This document shows positions 47,023-55,938 of a stretch of DNA of 64,000 bases, piece after piece. The stretch's first letter is position 1; each line of letters begins with the position of its first letter. The notes beneath the pieces are model-generated. The model saw only the letters and a program-made list of their open reading frames with translations. It was not told where the DNA came from and did no database searches. Position numbers and translations under genes: made by a program. The DNA is from Arthrobacter oryzae. Its GTDB lineage: Bacteria; Actinomycetota; Actinomycetes; Actinomycetales; Micrococcaceae. Location of the stretch: the NCBI RefSeq assembly GCF_003634095.1, contig NZ_RBIR01000001.1, forward strand, positions 744,001-808,000. Direction: 5' to 3'.

Positions 47023-47526
47023 GTGTATCCAGCGTCCGCTTCCTCTGCTCCGCTGCCCCCGCAGGGTCTGACCTGGGGCATCAAGCGCAGCTTCATGGAA
47101 TACATCGCCGGACTCCCGGACGGTGCAGTCTCCGCGTCCGGCGGCGCGAGCCTGACTGACTCCGGGCAGTTTTGCTTCGCCCCCGCAAGCTCCGAGTTTG
47201 ACCCTGCCCGGGGCACGGGTGTGCTGCGCTTTCGCGGCGACGTCCGCGTCGCCGGCCATCATGGAATGATGTTTGTCCGCTTGTTGGATCCATGGGTCGA
47301 GTTCACGGCGGGCCACGGAGTCCTTTCCATCAGCACCGGCGACGGCGGCGCCAACGAACGCACGGACGTCGGCACCCTTCGCACTGCCGCGCCCCGCAAC
47401 ATGGACGGGTTCCTGGTCTGGGAGCACGTCGACGTCGCCGTGTCCGAGGCCGGTTCGGAACTGTTCGACGGCCAGTACGCTGCCGGCCAGGCGATGGATC
47501 CGCTCGTCATCCGGGTTCCGGCCTAG
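47023..47526 (+). CDS. stand-alone HtaA domain protein
   Basis: 167 residues from GTG 47023 with AGGAG upstream. One HtaA domain fills nearly the whole protein (LTWGIKRSFMEYIAGLPDGAV at the start, then GVLRFRGDVRVAGHHGMMFVRLLDPWVEF). HtaA domains bind haem, usually in secreted or membrane-anchored actinobacterial proteins. Here there is no signal peptide, membrane helix or second domain, so a cytoplasmic location is inferred, which is unusual. A FetB-like permease gene is convergent downstream. Confidence 0.8.
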   Translation: MYPASASSAPLPPQGLTWGIKRSFMEYIAGLPDGAVSASGGASLTDSGQFCFAPASSEFDPARGTGVLRFRGDVRVAGHHGMMFVRLLDPWVEFTAGHGVLSISTGDGGANERTDVGTLRTAAPRNMDGFLVWEHVDVAVSEAGSELFDGQYAAGQAMDPLVIRVPA

Positions 47527-47549
47527 TTACGGCAGACCCCGCGCCGGCC

Positions 47550-48299
47550 TCAGCGGGGCCGGGCAGGACGCACTCTCACCGGCGCAAGAACCTGGATGAG
47601 CGCGACGGCCGTGATGGAACCGGCCGCCATGATGGATGCGAGCACGACTATCTGGAAACGACCCGCTTCCAAGGGCGAAAGTCCGCCGAAGATGGCACCG
47701 ACGAAGGCCCCCGGCAGCGTGACCAGGCCGGTGGTTTTCGTCTGGTCGGTCGAGGGGATGAGTGACGAATAGACGGCGCGCCGGGCCAGCTCCAGGGTCG
47801 ACTCCCGCCGGGTCGCGCCCAAGGCCAGCCAGGCCTCAACCTCGTCCCAGTGTTCGTGAACTGCCTCGGCGAAGTGCCGCCCGGCCAGCGTGGCAATCGT
47901 CATCGCATTGCCAATGACGATCCCTCCGATGGCCAGCGCGTACCGGGGGGTGAACGCAATTGCACCCGTGCCGAAATCGATTGCCAGGGTCACCACGATG
48001 CCTGCGGCCATCGCGCCGCCCACCAGCCCCAGCCGGCTCCAGGCCCAGCCGAGGCGCCGTGCCGCGGTCACCGCCGCCACCATGAACATCACGAGAAGGG
48101 CGGCTCCCACCCACACGGGGCTGGTGATGACTCCGCCGAGGATCAGGCTGATGCCGGCCAGCTGCGCGGCTCCGCGCAGGATCGCCAACGCAGGCGCAGC
48201 GCGGTGCGGGATCCGGAAAGCCGCCAGCAGCGCGACGGTCACCGCCACGAGAAGCCCGACGCACAGCAACGTCGGCAGGTAGTCGGTGGCCCGGGTCAT
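47550..48299 (-). CDS. FetB/UPF0014-family permease
   Basis: 249 residues from ATG. About seven hydrophobic helices are visible, along with the family's signature loop TPRYALAIGGIVIGNAMTIATLAGRHFAEAVHEHWDEVEAWLALGA and GLVTLPGAFVGAIFGGLSPLEAGRFQ region, typical of E. coli FetB (YbbM). FetB is the membrane part of an ABC exporter linked to iron and oxidative stress. The usual ATPase partner FetA is not adjacent, so the protein is an orphan here. Confidence 0.85.
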   Translation of the reverse strand: MTRATDYLPTLLCVGLLVAVTVALLAAFRIPHRAAPALAILRGAAQLAGISLILGGVITSPVWVGAALLVMFMVAAVTAARRLGWAWSRLGLVGGAMAAGIVVTLAIDFGTGAIAFTPRYALAIGGIVIGNAMTIATLAGRHFAEAVHEHWDEVEAWLALGATRRESTLELARRAVYSSLIPSTDQTKTTGLVTLPGAFVGAIFGGLSPLEAGRFQIVVLASIMAAGSITAVALIQVLAPVRVRPARPR

Positions 48300-48456
48300 C
48301 AGCCCAGCCTATAGACCACCCGCGGGCGGCACTCCCAACCGGACAGACCCGCGTGCCGCACCTGGCCCCGGATGCTGGGCACCGGACCGTCCGTCTGCAA
48401 GGATGTGAACTGCCGCGGCGCTGCCGGGGCGGAAATTTCGTCGAAGGAGACCGTCC

Positions 48457-50370
48457 ATGGTGGAACTCGTGGTCACGGAGCAGTCTGCCCGCCAGCACGT
48501 GCTCAGTGCCCTGGCGGCAGACCACGGAATTGCCTGGGATGCCCGCTGCCGGGAGGCCTTCGCAGAACGCTTCGACCGCCACTTCCCGTCCTTGTTCCGG
48601 CTCTTCCACGACCTTTACGGGGCTCGGCCCGACTGGCTGGACCAGCTGACGGAACTCGTGGGGCAGTCCGCCCGGTCGTGGGCGCAGAGGCCGGCGGATC
48701 TCAAGGCCCTCGACGCCGAACGTGAACACAACAGCGGCTGGTTCCAGGCCGGCACCATGCTCGGCGGCGTCTGTTATGTCGACCGGTACGCGGAGGACCT
48801 CACGGGCGTCCGGGCCCGGATTCCCTACTTTAAGGAATTAGGCCTCACCTATCTGCACCTGATGCCGCTGTTCCTGGCCCCGGAACCGCATTCCGACGGC
48901 GGGTATGCCGTCTCGAGCTACCGGGAGGTCAGCCCCGGACTGGGCACCATGGCGCAGCTTCGCGACCTTGCCGCCGAGCTGCGGGCGAACGGCATCAGCC
49001 TGGTGGTCGATTTCATCTTCAACCACACCTCCGACGAACATGAGTGGGCCCGGAAAGCGGCCGCCGCGGACCCGGCGTTCAGCGGCTACTACTGGATCTT
49101 CCCGGACCGGTCGATGCCGGACGCCTTCGAGCAAACCGTGCGCGAGATCTTCCCGGACGACCACCCCGGCTCCTTCGTCGAAATGCCCGACGGCCGCTGG
49201 GTCTGGGCCACGTTCCACAGCTTCCAGTGGGACCTGAACTACGCCAACCCGGCCGTCTTCCGGGCCATGGCCGGCGAGATGCTCTTCCTGGCCAACCAGG
49301 GCGTGGAAATTCTGCGGATGGATGCCGTCGCCTTCATCTGGAAGCAGTTGGGCACGCCGTGCGAAAACCTGCCGGAGGCCCACACCCTGCTGCAGGCGTT
49401 CAACGCCGTGTGCCGGCTGGCCGCGCCATCGCTGCTTTTCAAGTCCGAGGCGATCGTCCATCCCGATGAAGTGGCCCGCTATATCGACCCCGCGGAGTGC
49501 CAGCTTTCCTACAATCCCCTGCAAATGGCGCTGATCTGGGAGGCGCTGGCAACCCGTGATGTGTCGCTGCTCTCGCAGGCCCTGGGGCGACGGCACAATA
49601 TCCCGGCCGGCACGTCCTGGGTGAACTATGTCCGCAGCCACGACGACATCGGCTGGACATTTGCCGATGAGGACGCCGCGGAGTTCGGCATCAATGCCTT
49701 CGACCATCGCCGGTTCCTGAATTCCTTTTACGTTGGACGCTTCCCCGGAAGCTTTGCCAACGGCGTGCCCTTCCAGGACAACCCCCGCACCGGGGACTGC
49801 CGGATTTCGGGCACGACGGCATCCCTTTGCGGGATGGAGGGCGCACCCGCCGCCGCGGTGAACCGGATCCTGCTGGCTCACTCGGTGGCCTTGAGCACCG
49901 GGGGCATACCCCTGCTGTACCTCGGCGACGAGGTCGGCCAGCTCAACGACTCAGGGTATGCCTTGGAGGAGGGCCACGGAACGGACAGCCGCTGGGTGCA
50001 CCGGCCGCACTACCCGGCAGCAGACTACGCGCTGCGCGAAGACCTGGAATCGCCCGCAGGGGCGGTCTACGCCGGACTGCGCCGGATGATTTCCGTGCGC
50101 GCCGCGACGCCGGAATTTGCCGGCACCCGGCTGATCGGTTTCACCACGAACAACCCGGCAGTCCTGGGCTACCAGCGCCCGGGAGACGGAACACTGATCC
50201 TGGCGCTGGCCAACTTCAGTGACGGCCCGCAGGAAGTGTCGGCGCTGACGCTCTCCGGCTTCGCGGCCGACGCCGTCGACATTCTCACCGGCGCCGGCGT
50301 GCGTCTGGGCGCCGGAGTAGTCCTGAACCCCCAGCAGTTCGTCTGGCTCAAGGTGACGCCGCTGTTGTAG
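48457..50370 (+). CDS. amylosucrase-type GH13 glucosyltransferase
   Basis: 637 residues from ATG. An N-terminal helical domain of about 90 residues precedes a GH13 barrel, as in amylosucrases. GH13 motifs are visible: LVVDFIFNHTSDEH, GVEILRMDAVAFIWK with the nucleophile Asp, LLFKSEAIV with the acid/base Glu, and VRSHDDIGWTF with the transition-state Asp. The family turns sucrose into an alpha-1,4-glucan plus fructose; sucrose hydrolase or related activity is also possible. The gene stands alone and ends at a hairpin. Confidence 0.88.
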   Translation: MVELVVTEQSARQHVLSALAADHGIAWDARCREAFAERFDRHFPSLFRLFHDLYGARPDWLDQLTELVGQSARSWAQRPADLKALDAEREHNSGWFQAGTMLGGVCYVDRYAEDLTGVRARIPYFKELGLTYLHLMPLFLAPEPHSDGGYAVSSYREVSPGLGTMAQLRDLAAELRANGISLVVDFIFNHTSDEHEWARKAAAADPAFSGYYWIFPDRSMPDAFEQTVREIFPDDHPGSFVEMPDGRWVWATFHSFQWDLNYANPAVFRAMAGEMLFLANQGVEILRMDAVAFIWKQLGTPCENLPEAHTLLQAFNAVCRLAAPSLLFKSEAIVHPDEVARYIDPAECQLSYNPLQMALIWEALATRDVSLLSQALGRRHNIPAGTSWVNYVRSHDDIGWTFADEDAAEFGINAFDHRRFLNSFYVGRFPGSFANGVPFQDNPRTGDCRISGTTASLCGMEGAPAAAVNRILLAHSVALSTGGIPLLYLGDEVGQLNDSGYALEEGHGTDSRWVHRPHYPAADYALREDLESPAGAVYAGLRRMISVRAATPEFAGTRLIGFTTNNPAVLGYQRPGDGTLILALANFSDGPQEVSALTLSGFAADAVDILTGAGVRLGAGVVLNPQQFVWLKVTPLL

Positions 50371-50459
50371 AGTCCCTGCTTGCCGACGCGAGCCGGGTAT
50401 CAGGTCGCCGGGTAACAGCCGCGGCGCGGCTGGGAAGGCGCTAAGTGGGAGGTCGTGCC

Positions 50460-50493
50460 CGGCCGCACGCTGGTTGAGGAGAGCGTGCGGCCG
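50460..50493 (+). terminator. terminator after the amylosucrase gene
   Basis: Inverted repeat with 12-bp arms CGGCCGCACGCT and AGCGTGCGGCCG and a 10-nt loop. It sits 90 bp beyond the stop. The rest of the 347-bp gap (50371-50717) holds no gene and presumably the histidine kinase promoter, which is not clear by eye. Confidence 0.7.
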
Positions 50494-50717
50494 AAATCTG
50501 GGGACTAACGGCTGCCAGGGTGCCCGGCTGTCCGTATCCGGATCCTTCGTCAACTTTCCCGCATCCCGCTGAGAACAGACTGAGAGCGTCCCGCCCCGGA
50601 GCGGACCATACTGCCGCCACCTGCCTGGGACCGGCCGGGCAGGGCAGTGGGCGGGAGCCGCCGGCAATGCGAGCCGGAATGGTTGTCCGTTGCCATGCAT
50701 TGCAGCATCCTTGGAGC

Positions 50718-52196
50718 ATGGCACTGCGCAGGTGGACCACGCTGGGACGCCCCGGCCGGGGCGGGACCCGTTGGGGCGTACGGAAACGCTCGACGGCGGT
50801 CGCCGTCGCAGTCGTGGCCATGGCATTAATGCTTGGCGGCGTCGTCCTGCTGGTGCTGCTGCAAGCGTCCCTGGTCAGGGCGACCGACGCGGCGGCCCGG
50901 CAGAGGACCTTGGACGTGATGGCCGAAATGGAGGATCTGAACGTCGCGGATCTCAGGGCTTACGTCGTTGAAACTGCGCATGCGGGCCAATTCGTCCAGG
51001 TACTGGACGCCGGGGGGTCCGTCATAGCCGCCTCGGATCCCGAAATCGCCAACGCCCCGCTCTCCGCCCAGCGGCCCGCCCCGGGCCAGACCATCACCCA
51101 GGACGTCTCGAGCCTTCCGAGCATCGGGGACAACGACGATTACCACATCGTCTCGGTCGGAACGCGGACCGGAACAGGGAACCACACCGTGGTTGTGGCC
51201 CAGGCAGAACAGATACAGGCGGACACCATTTCCACGGTCGCGTGGTTCATGCTCGGAGCAACCCCGCTGCTGCTGCTCACGGTGGCAATTTCGGTGTGGC
51301 TGCTGGTGGGCCGGTCCCTCCGCCAGGTGGAACGAATCCGGGGCCAGGTGGCCAGGATCAACGCGGAGCGGCTGGACGGACGCGTCGACGTGCCACCAAC
51401 CAACGACGAACTCCATGCCCTGGCACTGACCATGAACACCATGCTGGACCGGTTGCAGGCCTCGGACAGTGAACAGCGGAGGTTTGTCTCCGACGCCAGC
51501 CATGAGCTCCGCAGCCCGCTGGCCACGCTCAAGGCCGGAGTGGAGATCGCGGCCGCGGACCCCACAGGGGCGATGTGGCTGCAAATGAAGGACGTCCTTG
51601 CCGAAGAGACGGCCCGGATGAGCTTCCTCGTGGAGGACCTGTTGACGCTGGCGAAGGCAAACGACGGCGGCCTGAAAATTGAGCAGAAGGACGTCGACCT
51701 AGACGACGTCCTGGACCAGGAAATTCGCCGGCTGCGGTCCACCAGCCGGAAACAGATTTCGGTGGATCTCGTGCCGGCCCGGATGCGCGGCGACGCCCGC
51801 CGGCTGGCGCAGGTCCTTCGGAACGTCCTGGATAACGCCGAGCGCCACGCCCTGACCCGGATCGCCGTTGACCTCCATACCTCCGGGGACCAAGTCGTCA
51901 TCACGGTCGATAACGACGGCGACCCCATTCCGGTGGTGGACCGGGACCGGATTTTTGAACGTTTTGTCCGGCTCGACGGAAGCCGCTCCCGTGAAGGCGG
52001 CGGAAGCGGACTGGGCTTGGCCATAGCGTCGGGGATTGTGGCCGCCCATCACGGGACCATCCGTGCCACGGATGCCCCGGAAGGGCTCTGCAGGTTTGAG
52101 ATTGCCTTTCCCGCTCCCGATGCGGCAGCGCAGACTGCTGCGCTCAGCCCCGGCGGTGCCCGGCGTCACGGGAACCAGACGTCGGGTCGGCGCTGA
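50718..52196 (+). CDS. two-component sensor histidine kinase
   Basis: 492 residues from ATG 50718. A first membrane helix (VAVAVVAMALMLGGVVLLVLL) is followed by an extracytoplasmic sensor region of about 120 residues, a second helix (AWFMLGATPLLLLTVAISVWLLVG) and a HAMP domain. The H-box is RRFVSDASHELRSPLATLKAG, followed by the ATPase N, G1 (RDRIFERFVRLD) and G2 (GGSGLGLAIASGIV) boxes. The signal is unknown. Its response regulator partner lies on the opposite strand, and the two 3' ends overlap by 53 bp. Confidence 0.93.
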   Translation: MALRRWTTLGRPGRGGTRWGVRKRSTAVAVAVVAMALMLGGVVLLVLLQASLVRATDAAARQRTLDVMAEMEDLNVADLRAYVVETAHAGQFVQVLDAGGSVIAASDPEIANAPLSAQRPAPGQTITQDVSSLPSIGDNDDYHIVSVGTRTGTGNHTVVVAQAEQIQADTISTVAWFMLGATPLLLLTVAISVWLLVGRSLRQVERIRGQVARINAERLDGRVDVPPTNDELHALALTMNTMLDRLQASDSEQRRFVSDASHELRSPLATLKAGVEIAAADPTGAMWLQMKDVLAEETARMSFLVEDLLTLAKANDGGLKIEQKDVDLDDVLDQEIRRLRSTSRKQISVDLVPARMRGDARRLAQVLRNVLDNAERHALTRIAVDLHTSGDQVVITVDNDGDPIPVVDRDRIFERFVRLDGSRSREGGGSGLGLAIASGIVAAHHGTIRATDAPEGLCRFEIAFPAPDAAAQTAALSPGGARRHGNQTSGRR

Positions 52197-52854
52197 GCAA
52201 ATAGCCCATGCCGCGGACCGTGGTCAGGGTGCGGAGTCCAAAGGGGACATCGATCTTGCGCCGAAGGTAGCCGATGTAGACCTCCACAACGTTGTCCGCA
52301 CCCTCAAATGCCGGGTCCCAGACGTTCTGCAGGATCTCCGTTTTTGAGACGATCTGGCCATGCCGGCGCATCAGGTAGAGCAGCAGTCCGTACTCCCGGG
52401 CAGTGAGGCTGATGGCTGTCTCCCCGCGCCGCACACTGTGGCTGCCGGGGTCCAATGACAGGGTGCCGAGAGTCATGATCACGGGCCTGGCCGGCGCGCC
52501 TCGCCGGATCAGCGCCCTGATCCGTGCCACCAGCACCAGGAAGCTGAAAGGTTTCGTGAGGTAGTCATCGGCTCCCAGGTCGAAGGCATCGGTCTGGTCG
52601 TATTCACCATCCTTGGCCGTGAGCATCAGCACCGGCGTCCAGACTTTGCGCCGCCGGAGTTCCTTCAGCACGTCATAACCGTTCATCCGCGGCAGCATGA
52701 GGTCCAGCAGGATCGCGTCATAGGCATTCTCGACCGCCGCCGAGAGTCCGCTCACGCCGTCATGGGCGACGTCGACGACGAACCCTTCGTTCCTCAGGCC
52801 ACGGCGGACTGTTTCCGCCAAGGCCTGTTCATCCTCAACCAAAAGAATCCGCAA
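52144..52854 (-). CDS. OmpR-family response regulator
   Basis: 236 residues from TTG 52854, chosen because it gives the standard start LRILLVEDEQ and has GAGAGGGG seven bases upstream. The receiver domain has acidic residues in VEDEQ, the phospho-acceptor Asp in ILLDLMLPRMNGYDVL and Lys in LTKPFS. The C-terminal winged helix is typical (LTAREYGLLLYLMRRHGQIVSKTEIL, then YIGYLRRKID). It is convergent with its presumed kinase, an unusual layout, since partners normally share an operon. TTG start makes the exact N-terminus moderately uncertain. Confidence 0.9.
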   Translation of the reverse strand: MRILLVEDEQALAETVRRGLRNEGFVVDVAHDGVSGLSAAVENAYDAILLDLMLPRMNGYDVLKELRRRKVWTPVLMLTAKDGEYDQTDAFDLGADDYLTKPFSFLVLVARIRALIRRGAPARPVIMTLGTLSLDPGSHSVRRGETAISLTAREYGLLLYLMRRHGQIVSKTEILQNVWDPAFEGADNVVEVYIGYLRRKIDVPFGLRTLTTVRGMGYLLSADPTSGSRDAGHRRG

Positions 52855-53153
52855 TCCGGGACCCCTCTCCTTGAGAGAAGTATGGCCCTTTCCGGGCCGG
52901 TCCGGGAGGATTCCACCGTGTCCCGGCGCGTGCAGGGCGCTTCCCGGGCCAGCCCCGCCATGCCCCGGTGAGCACGTGCGGGCGGTGCAGGTCCGGCGGC
53001 GCCGCCGGCGGCCCCCACGAGGTGTCATGAGAGTCACTGGCACGACTCCCCCGGTCCCCAGCATTTACCCGGCGTCATGCTGTACGGTTCAATTCCGAAG
53101 AGCCGGAGAGACTGCCGGACGAGATACCCAGCTATGGAAATGAGTACCACCAG

Positions 53154-53456
53154 GTGGCAACCGATTATGACGAAGTACGCTCCGACGTCGCGGAATCCCG
53201 CAACGCTTCCCTGGAGGCCCTTCGTTCTGCGAACGCGCCCGACGCCCGCAGCGTTGTCCGGGAGCTCGACGAAGCCGATACCTCCGAAGGCGTGGAGCTT
53301 CCGGGAGCGGACCTGTCCGGGGAGGAACTGACCGTCACGGTCATCCCGCAAAAAGAGGATGAGTTCACCTGCTTTTCCTGCTTCCTGGTGCGCCACCGGT
53401 CCCAGCTCGCCAAGGAGAAGGGCGGCCACGCGTACTGCGCGGACTGCCTTAGCTAA
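53154..53456 (+). CDS. DUF4193 protein
   Basis: 100 residues from GTG (MATDYDEVR form). The sequence matches the small actinobacterial DUF4193 family: acidic N-terminus, the ELPGADLSGEELTV segment and a C-terminal zinc-ribbon-like pattern CFSCFLVRHRSQL and YCADCL with paired cysteines. Family function is unknown, though the cysteines suggest zinc binding. It is divergent from the response regulator gene. Confidence 0.88.
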   Translation: MATDYDEVRSDVAESRNASLEALRSANAPDARSVVRELDEADTSEGVELPGADLSGEELTVTVIPQKEDEFTCFSCFLVRHRSQLAKEKGGHAYCADCLS

Positions 53457-53630
53457 ACCCTGGAGCCGGAGTTCAGCCGGCGGGCCCCCAAACCGTCCCC
53501 CCGAATTCACTCCTGTCACAGGCTTCACAATCGTGTCGGGAAGGCGCCGGACATGGCCCGCCGGTACAGGGTCGGCTACGCTCCTGATTGACGATGCGGC
53601 GAGTGCCGGCACGTGGCCGGAGGCTGATCC

Positions 53631-55925
53631 ATGCGTAACCCCAACAGTAAGTTGGCGGACCCGGCTGCTCCGTGGCCGTCACGCACTTCCGCCACCGCTG
53701 GAGAGTCTGTCCAGGAACCTTCCGAGGGCGTGTCCGCGTTGCCGGCTGAGCGGCAGTCCTTCCCGCCCGCACGGGGCGAAACGCAGCCCCGCCCGGGGAG
53801 CCTAAAGCGCGAATGGTCCAAGGCGTTCACGCTGATGCTCCTGGCCCTCCTCGCCGGGGCTGCGGCGACCGTTGTTGGCGTGCGCGTTGTCACGGAACAG
53901 ATCCAGCGGGCCACCTTCCAGCACCGGCTCGAGTCCCAAGCTGTCACCGAACTGCAGTCCGGCCTCGATGCCCACGAACAGGCCGGCCTGCAACTGCTGT
54001 CCGCGGCGCCCGCCGACACCTCGGCCTTTTTGCGGCAGCAAGAGGACATCTCCGCCCGGTTCGATGCCGCCGCCGGAATCCTGCCGGACGATCACGGCAT
54101 GCGTGCCACAGCCGGCGAGGCACGGGCAGCGTGGCAGGAGGGCCTGTCAGCGCACGGCCTTTGGGGCGAACAGGTTGCCAGGCTGCGCGGCAACCACCTG
54201 GCTGAGGCCCCCGCGTTCGCGGCCTCCGGCGCCCGGACCCGCGCCTTGCTGGCCGACGTCCGCCGCGCCTCCCTCGACGCGCTCGACGGCGACATCGCCT
54301 ACGGGGCGCAAGTCCAGCAAATGGTGGTGGGCGGCCGAGTGGCCCTCTTTGCACTGGCCGGGGCCGGCGTGTTCTTTTTCCGCCGCAGGATGACCAAACA
54401 CCTCATGCGCCCCGTGGAGGAGCTGTACCGCGGGGTCCAGAAACTGCAGTCCGGCGATTACAGCCACCGGATCGACGTCGTCCGCAATGACGAGCTGGGC
54501 CAGCTGGCCGCGGCGTTCAATTCCATGGCGGCCACGGTCCATGACAACCATCTGGAACTGACCTTCCGGGCCACTCACGACCCCCTCACGGGTCTGGCCA
54601 ACAGGGCGGTCCTCACCGAACGCCTCTCGGCCGCGTTTGGCACGGGTCCAAGCCATCCTTCTGGCACCGCGAACGGGGCGTCCCGCCGCGAGGGCCTGTT
54701 GATCATCGATGTCGACGATTTCAAGGACGTCAACGACTCGCTCGGCCATGAAGGCGGCGACGCCTTGCTTATCCAGCTGGCCCAGCGCCTGCGGGGCTGC
54801 GTTCGGGCCGGCGACCTCGTCGCCAGGCTGGGCGGGGATGAATTCGCGATTGTCGTGATGGACGATCGCGGCAGCGCCACGGGCGACGTCGCAGGCCGCG
54901 TCCAGAGTGCCCTGCGGGATCCGTTCTCCATCGATGAAGTCCGGCTCAAGGTCACCGTCAGCATGGGTGCCGCCCAGCGCAGCGCCGAAACGGCGGATCC
55001 GGCCGAGCTGATGCGCCAGGCGGACTTTGCGATGTATATGGCCAAGCATGGCGGCAAGGGGCGCTACCAGCTCTTCGATGCCCGGGGCTATGACGAAATG
55101 ACTTACCGTGCCGCGCTGCGGGCCGATCTCGCCGCGGCGGTGCAGTCCGGCCAGCTGCGCCTCGACTACCAGCCCGTGGTCGAACTCGAGACAGGGGCAA
55201 TTGTCGGGGTGGAGGCCCTGGTCCGCTGGGAACACCCCACCCTCGGCCGGCTGGGGCCCGCGGACTTCATTCCCCTGGCCGAGGAAACCGGAGAGATCGG
55301 CGCTATCGGCTGCTGGGTGCTCGACACCGCGAGCCGCCACGTCGCGGGCTGGCGCCGCTCCCCCGGCACGGCCGCAGACATCTGGGTCTCGGTCAATCTC
55401 TCCACGCTGCAATTGTCCAGCGACCGGAATCTCGCCGCCCTGGAGCGCATCCTGGCAAATCCCGCGGCGCAAGCCCACAAGGTAATTCTCGAAGTCACCG
55501 AATCTGCCCTGGCCACAAGCTCCGACGGCGGCGTCGGCGCCCTCAACCGGCTGAAGAGCTTCGGCGTCCGCATCGCAATCGACGACTTCGGGACCGGTTT
55601 CTCGTCGCTGAGCACTCTGGCGGCGCTACCGGCGGATATCCTCAAGATCGACCGTGCCTTCCTGGCCGGCCTGCCCGGGGACGCGCCGGCCGCAGCCATG
55701 CTCGAGGGCATCCTGGAAGTGGCCCGGAAGCTGAACCTCGACGTCATAGCCGAGGGCATCGAGGAGACCGGGCAGCTGGACCTCCTGCGCTCCCTCGGCT
55801 GCGAAATGGGGCAAGGATTCCTCCTCGCCGCCCCGAGCCCGTCCCCGGTTCTCGAAGCGCTCCTTGCCTCGGGGGCAGCTCTCCATCCACCAGTGGACAC
55901 GGACGCGCGGGCGGAGGGCGCCTAA
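53631..55925 (+). CDS. membrane GGDEF-EAL cyclic di-GMP turnover protein
   Basis: 764 residues from ATG. Membrane helices at about 65-87 and 233-250 flank an extracytoplasmic sensor region, followed by HAMP (about 255-305). The GGDEF domain has an intact GGDEF at 401-405 and an RxxD inhibitory site (RAGD, 392-395) five residues before it. The EAL domain has VEALVRW, the DDFGTGFSSL loop and other metal and base residues. Both synthesis and breakdown of cyclic di-GMP look possible from motifs. The signal is unknown. Confidence 0.93.
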   Translation: MRNPNSKLADPAAPWPSRTSATAGESVQEPSEGVSALPAERQSFPPARGETQPRPGSLKREWSKAFTLMLLALLAGAAATVVGVRVVTEQIQRATFQHRLESQAVTELQSGLDAHEQAGLQLLSAAPADTSAFLRQQEDISARFDAAAGILPDDHGMRATAGEARAAWQEGLSAHGLWGEQVARLRGNHLAEAPAFAASGARTRALLADVRRASLDALDGDIAYGAQVQQMVVGGRVALFALAGAGVFFFRRRMTKHLMRPVEELYRGVQKLQSGDYSHRIDVVRNDELGQLAAAFNSMAATVHDNHLELTFRATHDPLTGLANRAVLTERLSAAFGTGPSHPSGTANGASRREGLLIIDVDDFKDVNDSLGHEGGDALLIQLAQRLRGCVRAGDLVARLGGDEFAIVVMDDRGSATGDVAGRVQSALRDPFSIDEVRLKVTVSMGAAQRSAETADPAELMRQADFAMYMAKHGGKGRYQLFDARGYDEMTYRAALRADLAAAVQSGQLRLDYQPVVELETGAIVGVEALVRWEHPTLGRLGPADFIPLAEETGEIGAIGCWVLDTASRHVAGWRRSPGTAADIWVSVNLSTLQLSSDRNLAALERILANPAAQAHKVILEVTESALATSSDGGVGALNRLKSFGVRIAIDDFGTGFSSLSTLAALPADILKIDRAFLAGLPGDAPAAAMLEGILEVARKLNLDVIAEGIEETGQLDLLRSLGCEMGQGFLLAAPSPSPVLEALLASGAALHPPVDTDARAEGA

Positions 55926-55938
55926 GGCTGCGGGGCCC

